This document shows positions 33,700 through 46,700 of a stretch of DNA of 64,000 nt, piece after piece. How positions within the stretch are numbered: position 1 is the stretch's first letter; each line of letters begins with the position of its first letter. The stretch covers positions 18,096,717-18,160,716 of the forward strand of contig NC_064034.1 in NCBI RefSeq assembly GCF_932526225.1. The letters are read 5' to 3'. The notes below the pieces were generated by a model. The model saw only the letters and a list, made by a program, of their open reading frames with translations, had not been told where the DNA came from and ran no database searches. A program made the position numbers and the translations under genes. Source of the DNA: Nematostella vectensis (lineage: Eukaryota; Cnidaria; Anthozoa; Actiniaria; Edwardsiidae).

Positions 33700-35810
33700 T
33701 ATGTCTAAGACGAGTAAGGCTATAGTTCTTGTTTCTTCTGATTGGTTCACCACGGAAAATCAGCGATTACATGTATAAGGAAAGACATTGATATGCTACT
33801 GTTTTAGTTTGACACGTGCGGGGGGTTGGGGGAAGGGGGGCAACTAATTTTATCACTTACTTCCATCCAAATCCTCACACCCACCCCACGACCCCGACCA
33901 GCACCCCTATCCGGCCACATTTAGGTGTCTCTCCCAGGTTGTAAAAACAGACTTTCACAAGCGCGCGAGATTGAAACTTTTATCACACATTGTTCATCAA
34001 ATCAACTTTAAACTTAGATTACTTTACCCGCTCAAATCGTTGTCGCCGCGAAGCTCGGAGGGTCTGTTACCCAGGGTACGATTACTTATACCATTTGTTA
34101 GTCTCCAGTCATCAGTCAGAAGATCACAGAGTCATACAGAGAATTTACAAGGATAGTAAACTCATTGACGAAGTATACGATGATGATGACGACAATGATG
34201 ATAATGATGATGATGCTAATGATCATGATGATGGTGATGATGATAATATTTTTATTATGAGAGACCAAAACTCCAGAGATTCTATTCTCTGGTAGAATCT
34301 AGGACCAGTTTTGGGTTTCTTTTCAGAGCCGTAGCAGGCCACCTAAGACTGTGTGTGTGAGGGGGGGGAGGTGGGGAGTAATTTGACTGTGAACATCATA
34401 CCTTACAAATAATGAATGACTAATTTTGAAAATCGCTACTCCGAACACAGGTAGCCCAGGCTCACGGTGAGCTTAGGAGATTCCATAAAATTTGTATAAA
34501 CAGATGCTTTTCTGTTGATCAGGTTGATGTTATCCACACTCGCCGTGAGTGTGGGCTACCTGTGTTCTCAAGAATTAAAAAAAAGGCTCGGACACCAAGC
34601 GAAGGTGATACGTCTCGGCACAAAATAAATTAACTGACCCAAGTAAGAACAACACCGGAATCTGGCTAGTTATAACCTAAAGTAGCTCCTCTCAGAAAGA
34701 CTCCGAAACAGGTGAAGTGCTTAAAATTTCTTATAATGAGTGACTTTTATATCGACTTGTAAATAGCGGTTAGGTTACGAGAAGGCGGTAACCGAACACG
34801 ATAGCATGCCGCATTGCGGAAGTTAATCTTTGCCATTAGTCTTGTTTGATTTCAGTTTCTTCTTCATTTAGCCATCCTATCGGTTTTCCGTTACTGTTTT
34901 TGTTATCCCTACAGTATGATATGTCGTTTAGTGGGATCTTATAACGTATTTATTTACTCCAATCTACTATGGTCACAAAAGCAAATAGAAATAAAAATAT
35001 CATAGCGTACAGATCATATCGTCCAAATTCTTAAAACTTTAGTTTTATTTTAGTTTTGCCTATTACCGTGATACTTTGAATACACATAGCTAATTTTTTT
35101 GTATCAAATCAGAGACCCCCTGTGGTGTTTCAAATATTTTACTGTTTATATTGCTTTGAATTTGCCTTGCAAAATTTGATTAAGAGTGTGTCGCACAAAA
35201 ATGGTCTCCTTGACAATATCGTTAAGTTAAAACTTAATATTTTGTTATGCTTTGTTTTTGTACTATGTGTTTTTATTTTATGTTAGTTAGAACAACAAAA
35301 GTTAACAAGAGGCACTTGTTTAGTTTCTGGTATGGTAAACGTATGGAAACTTTCCACATAACTTGATATGGGAAAGAATAAAAAAAAGTATTAACATTTC
35401 GTTACTTTATATGTTTTAATGAAGTTGCGAATTCTTCAACTTAAAATAGGAATACATATAAATTCAGAATAACAATGATAATTTAAGTGGTTCTTTGTTA
35501 TTGTAACATTTTGATATCAGTAGGTGGTGTTTTGTTTTCTATTGCTACAATATTACAGTAGAGTTAATTGAGATTCCCCACAACTATGTGAGGTCATCTC
35601 AAATAACAAACCTTGTCTTTGAATATTAGTCATGACTGGACTATTTTTGGGAATATCCCTCTAGCCAGACAAAAGTTTCCTGTCAAAACTTCAAGATGGA
35701 GATAGGAAAAGAGGGTTGTTTGTAGCTGGAATACAGTACTGTTTTTTCTCTATACAAGAAAGAAAAAGTTTTTGCAATGCAAGTAAAGCTGTTCTGTAAT
35801 TCTGTTTCAG
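33700..35810. other. Intergenic region between PI4KA and the SSUH2-like gene
   Basis: AT-rich DNA with no convincing coding sequence. It holds a (GAT)n-rich tract at about 34178-34243, a small inverted-repeat element at 34443-34567, and presumably the SSUH2-like promoter and first non-coding exon, which I cannot place. Confidence 0.6.
34443..34567. mobile_element. Short inverted-repeat element
   Basis: GAACACAGGTAGCCCA followed by CTCACGG on the left has a near-exact inverted copy ending CTACCTGTGTTC on the right. The arms are about 28 bp around about 70 bp of unrelated sequence. Probably a MITE; no target duplication was identified. Confidence 0.6.
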
Positions 35811-35838
35811 CCATCACTTCCCTGTATACATTGCAAAT

Positions 35839-37790
35839 ATGAGTAAGGGCTATCAGCAAGGTAGGTTAAAACACCATGTCCATGTGTGACAATATTGATA
35901 AGATTTTCTCCTACAAATGACTCCATGTAAAAAAGTTATTGCTCATGAAATATCAACTTTATTTAAAACTCAATACACAAGTTCTAAAGTTATACTCCAT
36001 GTATGTTTAAACTATTCCAGCTCAAAAATGATGATAAGTTTGCAAACTGTCGTTATGGCCACCCCTTTATACAGTACTGTATGTTTCACCAGATAATATG
36101 TTTTTGGTTAACAGTGAAGTTAAACTTTAACTTACATATCGTAGGCTATGGCCCACCTGGTCAGCAACCAGGTTCTCCTGGACAACATCAAGGTTATGGG
36201 ACTTTGCCTGGTCCGCCTCCTGGCCAGCAAGGCTACGGGCCCCCGCCTGGACAGCAAGGCTATGGCCCCCCGCCTGGACAGCAAGGATATGGGCCCCCAC
36301 CTGGACAACAAGGCTATGGGCCCCCACCTGGACAACAAGGCTACGGGCCCCCGCCTGGACAGCAAGGCTATGGCCCCCCGCCTGGACAGCAAGGATATGG
36401 GCCCCCGCCTGGACAGCAAGGATATGGGCCCCCTCAAGGACAACAGCAAGGTTTTTCTGGACCATCTTTAGCAGTGGGAGGTACTGTACTGTTCAATTTA
36501 TATTTTTTTTCTTGTGTTTTCTTGTGTCTTGATAGAAGCACTGTTTGTATAACCTTGGTACTGTATTTAGAGAAAATTCAAGGGAATCATTAAGCTACAG
36601 AAGAAATATGTGACCGTCTATGGCAAAACATACACAAAGGGTTTCTGTGTAAACGCCAAAAACAAACGGGTATTAAACAGGTTTTTTTTTCGTGTCCATG
36701 AGATTTTTTTTAGTGTCCACAGTGGACACGGGTTGTGCAATCTTAGCCCACGGCTTTCAGTATTTTTTTAAACGTTATAGAACACTCAAGTACACAGCTT
36801 TCAAAGTTTTTTGAAAGATTGCTGACAATCAAGTATACATCGTGGACATTGGATGATAGGTCACAAAGATATTTAATGAAGGTCAATGAGGATCTTTATT
36901 TATCATTAAACTCTAAAACTGTTTAAAACTCTAAGTCTTTTATGGTTCAACTTCGAAACTGTTTAATGATCACGTTCTCGGGATCCTGGACCTTAAAATT
37001 TTGAACCGTCCGTGTTGTTTGACCATGCATTAGTCCCTAAAGTCGCGGGAAGTGAGTAAACATCAATACAAAAACTAAGTGAACTCTTTAATTGTCCAAG
37101 TTTGATAATTTTTGCATATAATGTAGACATTTATTTCTGAGCTATAAATGTATATTTTCTTTTAGCATAGAATTCCTCTGCATTAGCTCACAGCATACTG
37201 TAAATCACATCACACCTTTCTAAGTTGAATTGAATTTATTAAATATTTCCAAGGTGACACAGATACACCTAGCTACCAGGGCGCTGATGTCCCAGACCAA
37301 GATGTTGAAGGGAATGAGAATGCCGCCCCACCCCCGCCATCTGCCCCACCCGCCAGTCTGTTTGCTGGGATTCAAGGATATGAAAATGTTCAGTATGGTA
37401 TGTACAGCAGTTGATTAAGCTTTGGCATTAGAAAAATCAAGAAGTTGGGTGAACAGGATAGATGTAAATGTCGCTCCATGGTTTCAGAAGAACTTCCCTT
37501 TCGAAAGGTTTGGAGCCATTGTTATAGTTTTCATAAATTGGACCACATTTTGTAAATTCCTGGATCCACCTTGGTTTTCTAAAGTAGATCCCTTGGCGTC
37601 TGTTGATGCTTTACAACACCCCGCTCACACCTAAACTGCCATGACTTTCATGCTATCTATGAATTTTCTTATTATCACTGTCATTGTTATAATAATTAAT
37701 TATTATTATTCCAGGGAATGAGTTTTTGCCTCCACCTCCCCCTTATGAGCCGCCGCCCCCTCAGAAACACCCTGAAGAGGTCTTCAAGCA
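35839..37790 (+). CDS. SSUH2: SSUH2-like coding exons 1-4: Gly/Tyr/Pro/Gln-rich N-terminus
   Basis: Exon 2 encodes about eight copies of a nine-residue period GYGPPPGQQ, a 27-bp DNA repeat. Exons 3 and 4 continue proline-rich ([23 protein letters not shown]). Such sequence is expected to be disordered and resembles low-complexity tails that drive self-association or bind SH3/WW domains; that role is inference. The repeat copies are nearly identical at the DNA level (27-bp unit), so length may vary between alleles. Vertebrate SSUH2 has no such repeat that I recall. Confidence 0.85.
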
Positions 37791-40700
37791 GTAAGTACTT
37801 TTATACAAGTCTGACAAACAAGTGTCTTGACCTTAAAGATTTATAAAAAATTATGTGTATGCCTCCTCTCTGATGAATATGTTGTGGTTTGAAATGCTTC
37901 TTGGTTTGAAATTGTTAAAACTGGTTTGAAAAGGGGATATTTGCATAATCTTTTATCTAGTTCTTTTAGTTACACCTCCCAACCCCCAAAAAATCCAAGC
38001 CCCTGTTTTATTAATGACTCCCCAAAAATAAAATCCCTTTTAGAATGCTAGGTATCCAAAAATGAGCTAGTTCGAAAAATTCAAACCAGTTTGAAAAAAA
38101 TTCAAACCATGCCACATTTCAAACCACAACAAATACCCTATATCTTAATTAGCCCAGTCCACGTGCTAAGAATAATAATTAATAATTTAATATAGCATTA
38201 TAAAAATCTCAATGCTTTACAAACATCCTACTCTATTCTACTCAATAATTTTGCTAAAACTCTATCTTACACATATATAACTGATGCAAATATATACATA
38301 TACACACATACATATATATATATACACACATACACATATATATATACATATCTTAATACTAATACTTATGATAATATTTCTAATGGTTAAAAACTAATCA
38401 ATTGTTGTAGTGCTTACAAAATAAGTACGTCTTTAAAGACGATTTAAATTTGCTGAGACAGTCGGTGTTTCTAATGTGTAGGGGGAGGGAGTTCCATAAT
38501 TTAGCTGCAAAGTTTGAAAAAGATCTGTCCCCATAAGTTTTTATTCGTGATTTAGGAATGACGAGAAGGTTCTTGTTAGCAGATCTAAGGGATCGAGATG
38601 GCGTATACGGTGTTAAGAGTTCAGTGATATATTCAGGAGCCTGGTTGTGGAGAGCTTTATGTGTGATTGTAAGAATTTTAAAGTCTATTCTAGAAGCAAC
38701 AGGTAGCCAGTGAAGTTCCTTAAGAATGGGTGTAATGGCGTCCCTCTTCTTAGCACCAACGATTAGTCTTGCGGCAGAGTTCTGAACACGCTGTAGTTTG
38801 GCTATTTCTTTTTCTTGGAGTCGAGACAGAAGACTATTACAGGCATCTAGTTTTGATGTTATGAAAGCATGAATGAGCTGCTCACAGTTATTGCGGTCAA
38901 GGTATTTCCGTATTCTGCCAATGTTCCTTATAGAATGGTAGGCTGATTTGCAGATGCTGTTGACATGTTTTGTCATAGATAAACTCGAATCTATGATTAC
39001 TCCGAGGTCGCGTGCTGCCTGGGCTGGTTTGATGAAATGTCCATCAACGTCGATTTCAGGAATTATGTTGGTTGACGTGAATCGAGATGAGATATGTACA
39101 ATTTCCGTTTTATCGGGGTTACAAGCGAGGCCATTTGACGTACACCAGATGAGGATATCCTTGACACAGACTTCAAGCCTTGATAGAACTGAAGACCGAT
39201 CTTCAGACGGGCAGATGGACACATATAACTGCGTGTCATCAGCATACATCATCACACCAAGACCATGTGCACGAACAACATCTTCGATAGGCGCAAAAAA
39301 CAAAGAGAACAACAACGGGCCGAGTACAGAACCCTGAGGAACGCCATAACGCAATGGTTGGCTGGAGGATAGAACACCGTCTATAAGGACTTGTTGAGTT
39401 CTGCCAGTTAGATATGATTTGAACCACTGGAGTGCTATCTCATTAATTCCATAACGATGTTGCATGCGCGACAACAGAGCCGAGTGTTCTATAGTGTCAA
39501 ACGCAGCCGACAGGTCAAGGAGAACAAGTACTACTTCCTGTTGGCAGTCAATAGCGGTCAGAATGTCATTAAAGACGCGAAGAAGAGCAGTCTCTGTGCT
39601 GTGGAAGGGGCGGTAAGCAGATTGTAATTTAGCCAGTAAGCCGTTGGGGATAAGATAGTTCATCGTCTGGTTAGCAGCGACACGTTCAAGTGTTTTTGAT
39701 AGGAAGGCAACGTTTGTAATCGGTCGGTAGTTTGGATATACTTCGCGGTCAAGACTCTGCTTCTTGATGGAAGGGTTGATCACTCCACCCTTGAGAGAGG
39801 TAGGGAAAACACCAGATGACAAAGATGCGTTGACAATGGAAGTGATGGCCGGGGCAATAACTTCAATGGATTGTTTTAGTACACTTGTCGGCACAGGATC
39901 TAATATGCACGATTTAGGCTTGGATTGTTGTAAAATATCACGTATATAACTCACTGATACAGCAGAGAACTCAGGGAATGACGCCACACATTGTGGTTGA
40001 GCTGGCGTCACTGACATCTCCATCGTTAACAGGGGCGATGATCGTAGGTTGTCCTTTAAATGCTGAATCTTGGTAGTGAAAAATAAGATGAAATCTTCTG
40101 CAAGAGCTTGAGGTGATTCATATGATGGTAGCAACGGAACCGGCTTCACCCTGAAAAGGCCATCAATTAAACGAAATAACTGCGTCTGATTGGAACCAGA
40201 TATTTGATCCTTGTAGAAGTTCCGCTTAGCTACATTCAGTGCAGTGCTGTAAGCTCTACACTTCTCTTCGTACATCTGGCGGTGGATTTCTAATCTCGAT
40301 GAAACGTATCTCCGTTCTGCTTTGCGTTTCTGTCTTTTCAATAACCTAAGACTATCATCATACCAAGGTGAATAAGGTCGCAGTGTAACTGAAAAAGTGC
40401 GAACAGGAGCATGTTTCTCGATGAAGTGGTTTAGCACAGTGTTATACTGATCACATAAGACGTTGCAGTCAGAGTCATCACTCGGAGCAGAACTGTAGAT
40501 GGCGGAATCCCTGATGTCATTGCACCAAGAGTCGAAATTAATTTTCCGTAACGGACGCCGATGCAGTATTTTCTTGGAGGCACATGGCTTTGGCATGTCA
40601 ACATCACAAATAATGGCACTATGGTCAGATACAGAGTTAGGGAATGCAACGATTTCAGGACGTCCGCGCACTGACAAGTCGCCGTCCCGCACAACAACTA

Positions 40701-43700
40701 GGTCAAGGGTGTGGTCTTTTCTGTGCGTAGGACCTACTACCTTTTGCTCGAATCCAGCTGCATCGAGCATATCCAACAGTCTGACAGCATCAGCGTCACC
40801 AGGGTCTTCAATGTGAAAATTAAAGTCACCTGTTATAATTAATTTCCCAGGATCCATTGCAAGGTGTTCAAGAAGAACCATCAAATCATCAAAGAAGACA
40901 CAGCTATCCCACAAGACTTGCTCAAATTCATTTTATGTCTGTGGATTGTACTCCAGGCAACATGTACAGTAATTTGCAGCTAAACTGTTGGCATGAAAGC
41001 TTTGTAGTACATTGAATCAAATAGTAAACTCTACTAAGTTGTTTCATCTGCTTTTAAAGTTGCGTTTACAGGTTTCTGCTTATAGATGTTTCCCAATCAC
41101 TTAGATATTTTGTGTATTTTTCCTCTGCTTATAGATCTTCAAAGATATCTTTATTTTCAAAGTACTCTGCTTATAGATCTTTGCTAAAATACTGTTATGC
41201 ATAGAACAATAGAGCTAGCGTTATGCGTTGAACATTAGAGCTAGTGTTATGCATAGAACAATGGAATTATGGAATTACTTATTGCCAGAATGTAATGTAT
41301 GTTTAAGTGTTATGTAACAAATGTAAGTAGCTGATGTCTTTTGGCGGACCGAAACTGGATTATGTAACATTGGAGGCTCAGACGGGAAACAAACTTAAAT
41401 TGAAAAGGACATTGGTAAGAGACAATGGGAAAATCGAAGATTATAATCGGTCTGTTCGTCCTTGAGTTTGACAAATGTTATTGAGGGTCGAAATGTATTG
41501 GGAGCAGAAGGGACTAGAAGGAGTGTTTGCGACTGATTTTTGACATTGTTGGACAAAGTAAATCGCGGGGGAAATAATCCCAAAATGGGGGGTTGGAAGA
41601 AAACAATAAAGAGAACTGGAAAGAGGGACACGAAAAGAGGGAATTGGAACGTAAATTGGAAAGGAGGGAACTTGAAAAAGTAGAGAAAAGAAAAATGGAA
41701 CTGGGAGGGAGAGAGTTAGAATTGGGAGAATCGGAAGACCGGGAAAGGAGAAAGAAATTGGAGTTGAAGTTGCACCGAGAGAATTTATTAGAATTTAGGG
41801 AACTGGGAAAGGAAGAACTCGGAAAGGAAAAATTGGAAGAAAAAGTGTAGAAAGAGAGACTCAGAAGAAAAGGAATTGGAATCGGGAGGGTTGGAATGGG
41901 AGGAAATGGAACAGAGAGTAAGGGAATTAGAAGAAGAACGACGGAAGTAAAAAAAGAAAGCAAGGAATCGGGTAATCTTAAAGAACTAAGGTGAAAAGAG
42001 GAAGTGGGGCAAAGGGAGATGGAAAAACGGGCATGGGAAGAGAATCAAATCAGAATTAGTGAAATTGGATTTGAGCAAGAGGCTCGGAAGAAAAAAGGCT
42101 TTACAAAAGGAGAGGGCAATGACGGAGTTGATGTGAAATGTCTTATTTCTAAATGTTCGGGGAACTTAACAACTTTATGAACCAACCAGAGCGTGAAAGA
42201 AGGAAATTCTTTCTACAAATGGACATCTTATTTAATTAAATCAATCAGTTTGGGAGCAGAAAAGCCACTTAAGAAAAAAAGGTTCGAGAAAGTCGAAAGC
42301 AAGAAATCCGAACTCGATCGGAAAGTTTCTTTATTCGATCGTAAATCCAAAGGGCCGAAACTGTGCGATGCTCCGATATTTCAATCGCCTTCCAACAGAG
42401 TGATGAACCCGAATTCCGATGTATCCGAATTTTGTCCGAATGAGACATCCGAGAATACTCCGAAACAGAGCCGCCTTTATTCCAGTAAAGTCGCAATACA
42501 CAGGAAGCCCCTGGGATTCCTGGGATTCATACCTGGCGCAGTTTGAAATCATTGCCGACTTCAACCAATGGTGTGACCCAGAAAAAGCGTCGATCATAGC
42601 AAGCGGGCTTCAAAGCAATGCGACGTTAGTCCTTGGTAACCTCTCGAAGTAAAAGCAACAGGATGACAAGTCTCTAGTAGCAGCACTATCCAATCGTTTT
42701 GGTGAGGTGCTGATGTCCGAGCTGGCCCGCGCTCAGTTCAAGTCAAAAGGAAAGACGAAACTTTACCAGAACTTGCGGTTGACATTCAGAGACGAGCGAG
42801 ATTGGCCTACGCCACAACCGAGCAAGAGGCACAAGACATCCTTGCGAAAGACCAATTTATCGACTCATTCTTAGATGACGAGACAAAGCTAAGAGTAAGA
42901 CAGGGAAGACCAAAGAACACCCAAGACGCCCTCGAGAAAGCTTTAAAGCTTGAGTCGTACGCTCTTGCAAACAAATGGGGAACTGCTCTATAAGAATAAT
43001 ATCTGACCAAAGCTCTCAAGCGCTCCGGGGAGGAAATCGTTCACGCATCGAGAAATAAATTTTTAAAGTCCTTGTAGCCCTCCCGGACCGTGCAAGATCT
43101 GACCGTCCAAGAACTGACCTTCGTTATTTTGTGACGAGCAGGGACATTAGCAGGCCGAATGTCCTCGACGATTCAATGCGCCTGGCTCATCATCACAAAT
43201 GGGAAGAAACAGAGGTTTTACCCGCGTTCTTCAACCCAGCCAGAACTTTACTAGAAGAACCGCTAGAAGACCGTTAGGTTATACAAACCTTTCGTTCAGA
43301 ACACTGGCAACCCAGTCCACCAAACTAACCCACACTGCACAACAGCAAGCCCGAACTATCAGCAATGGGACCCGCATTTTGGGACGAGCAGTGAGTCATT
43401 CAACACAGGAATCCCGCAGTACGCGACAAGTCATACCGCACCAACAAGCACAGGAGGCCCGATGTAGCCATCAATCACGTTCCCCACGGGCTTCCCGGAT
43501 CAATATTTCACAGGAAGCCCAACACCTAATTATCCCAGAACCTCTACAGTAGATGGTAGCGTTGGTGAAAATCCAAATTTGAGTGCACCACTATAGGAGA
43601 AAAAGAGGTTAGCAGATAATTTCATGTTGCGCCTATAGCTCGGCCTGCTTGGAGGGGATATTCTCGTAGACCTACTTCAAATGTGATGTGCAATTTCCAC

Positions 43701-46700
43701 TTCAGATTATAAAGCACCACAAGTACTGCGAGTTGTCCTAGAACGCACATCTAAGCTGCGACCAAATAATGAAATTCTGCTGCAAGGACGTGTGGCTGGA
43801 AAAGAACAAGAACAAGGCTTAAGGGTGATAAGTCCGTAGTCTTCGTAAGATGTAGTTTCGGTTGGAAAGAGTTTAATTGACGTAAGCGCAGAACTGGTTC
43901 CTGTTCGCGTATTAAACCCATCCCAGAAGACGCAAAGATTGTGCAAGATACAGAGCTAGGACATTGCGAGCCTTCTTCTAGTGTTGTAGCCTAATGCAAA
44001 CGAGAGAGGAACCTTTCATATGATACTTGCACACCAGAACATCTTGAAGACCTTTCTCGTGCCACCTGCGAAAACCTAGGCAAGAATCAACAGCCAGTCG
44101 TCTTTCAAATACTCGAAGATTACAGTGATGTTCTATCAATATGGTGCGCCATAGAATTGTGACTGGCTCCGTTTTTCCAATATAGCAGAAACCCCGAAGA
44201 TTACCACTCCCACAAGCAAAAGAAGCGGAGAAGGTCATAAAGGAGATGGTGCTCCCCGATTGTGCTAGTGCGAAAGAAGGACGGTTCAACCAGATTTTGC
44301 GTAGACTTTGGTAAGATCAACAATGTCACAAACAAAGACGCATACCCTTTGCCAAGGATAGATGTAACACAGGATGTAACACAGGATAGATGCCCTCTCA
44401 GGTTCTGTCTGGTTCTGAACGTTTGATCTCTGGAGCAGCTATTTGCAGGTAGAAATGGACCAGAAGGACAAGGAGAAGACTGTGGCACTTTAATGTCATG
44501 TCGTTTGGTCTCTGGAGCGGCTATTTGCAGGTAGAAATGGACCAGAAGGACAAGGAGAAGACTGTGGCACTTTAATCTCATGTCGTTTGGTCTCTGGAGC
44601 GGCTATTTGCAGGTAGAAATGGACCAGAAGGACAAGGAGAAGACTGTGGCATGTCGCTTGGTCTCTGGAGCGGCTATTTGCAGGTAGAAATGGACCAGAA
44701 GGACAAGGAGAAGACTGTGGCACTTTAATGTCATGTCGTTTGTTCTCTGGAGCGGCTATTTGCAGGTAGAAATGGACCAGAAGGACAAGGAGAAGACTGT
44801 GGCACTTTAATGTCATGTCGTTTGGTCTCTGGGGCGGCTATTTGCAGGTAGAAATGGACCAGAAGGACAAGGAGAAGACTAATGTCATGTCGTTTGGTCT
44901 CTGGAGCGGCTATTTGCAGGTAGAAATGGACCAGAAGGACAAGGAGAAGACTGTGGCACTTTAATCTCATGTCGTTTGGTCTCTGGAGCGGCTATTTGCA
45001 GGTAGAAATGGACCAGAAGGACAAGGAGAAGACTGTGTCATGTCGCTTGGTCTCTGGAGCGGCTATTTGCAGGTAGAAATGGACCAGAAGGACAAGGAGA
45101 AGACTGTGGCACTTTAATGTCATGTCGTTTGTTCTCTGGAGCGGCTATTTGCAGGTAGAAATGGACCAGAAGGACAAGGAGAAGACTGTGGCACTTTAAT
45201 GTCATGTCGTTTGGTCTCTGGGGCGGCTATTTGCAGGTAGAAATGGACCAGAAGGACAAGGAGAAGACTGTGGCACTTTAATGTCATGTCGCTTGGTCTC
45301 TGGAGCGGCTATTTGCAGGTAGAAATGGACCAGAAGGACAAGGAGAAGACTGTGGCACTTTAATGTCATGTCGTTTGGTCTCTGGAGCGGCTATTTGCAG
45401 GTAGAAATGGACCAGAAGGACAAGGAGAAGACTGTGGCATTTTAATGTCATGTCGTTTGGTCTCCGGAGCGGCTATTTGCAGGTAGAAATGGACCAGAAG
45501 GACAAGGAGAAGACTGTGGCATTTTAATGTCATGTCGTTTGGTCTCTGGAGCGGCTATTTGCAGGTAGAAATGGACCAGAAGGACATGGAGAAGACTGTG
45601 GCACTTTAATGTCATGTCGTTTGGTCTCTGGAGCGGCTATTTGCAGGTAGAAATGGACCAGAAGGACAAGGAGAAGACTGTGGCACTTTAATGTCATGTC
45701 GTTTGGTCTCTGGAGCGGCTATTTGCAGGTAGAAATGGACCAGAAGGACAAGGAGAAGACTGTGGCACTTTAATGTCATGTCGTTTGGTCTCTGGAGCGG
45801 CTATTTGCAGGTAGAAATGGACCAGAAGGACAAGGAGAAGACTGTGGCACTTTAATGTCATGTCGTTTGGTCTCTGGAGCGGCTATTTGCAGGTAGAAAT
45901 GGACCAGAAGGACAAGGAGAAGACTGTGGCACTTTAATGTCATGTCGTTTGGTCTCTGGAGCGGCTATTTGCAGGTAGAAATGGACCAGAAGGGCAAGGA
46001 GAAGACTGTGGCACTTTAATGTCATGTCGTTTGGTCTCTGCAATGCTGCAGCTATGCACCAGCAATTTATTAATAAAGTACTGACCAACCTACCGTTAGA
46101 CACAAGTCTAACGCATATAATTATGCATGCCACTAACTTTGATCAACAAGTGGAAACTTTTGAAGCAAGTCTTAGACAAGCTAAGAGCAGCAAACTTAAA
46201 ACTTAAACACAAAAAGTGTAATTCAAGAGGGAAGTGCGGGTTCTTAGGACATTTAGTCAGCGGAGATGGAAGTTCTGTGGACAAAGAAAAAGTTGAAGCT
46301 ATTCAGACTTGGCCTTCCCCGAAAGCCGTAAAAGAACTGAAAAGCTTCCTTCCTTCCCTTGAATGAATTGACAAGGGAAAAAGTGTCATTTCTTTTGACA
46401 AAAGAATGCGAATTGGCTTTCCGCACTTACAGATGACATCTGATGACAAGACTATTTAAACTAAAACACAGATTTTACTATGTTGGTCCTCTCCCAGTAA
46501 GTGATTCCAGCAATAAGTATATCCTTGTCATCGAAGATTGCTTCACAAAATGGACTGAAGCGTTCACTATTCCTAATCAAGAGGCCGAAACTCTATGGAT
46601 CTATGGATCAGTCTTGGGGTAGCTCATGTCTTTTGGCGGACCAAAACCGCATTCTGTAACAATACTTATCTAGCCTTGAAGATCTTCAAATAACTCTATA

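Larger units (their letters stand above)
41193..46661 (+). mobile_element. Decayed Gypsy-type LTR retrotransposon
   Basis: The boundaries are given by a 4-bp duplication ATAC (41189-41192 and 46662-46665) and by LTR ends TGTTA...TAACA. The 5' LTR is 177 bp (41193-41369). The 3' LTR survives only as its last 41 bp (46621-46661), differing from the 5' copy at five positions. Inside are a gag-like region (about 42430-42990), fragments of reverse transcriptase (from about 44280) and an integrase core fragment (about 46460-46600), all interrupted by stops and frameshifts; protease, RNase H and most of integrase are gone. The reverse transcriptase region has been expanded by a tandem repeat. The copy is non-functional. 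Confidence 0.88.

Noticed and set aside
36127-36471. Minus- and other-frame ORFs over the proline-rich exon
   Set aside because: Shadows of the 27-bp coding repeat. The plus frame GYGPPPGQQ joins in phase to flanking exons.
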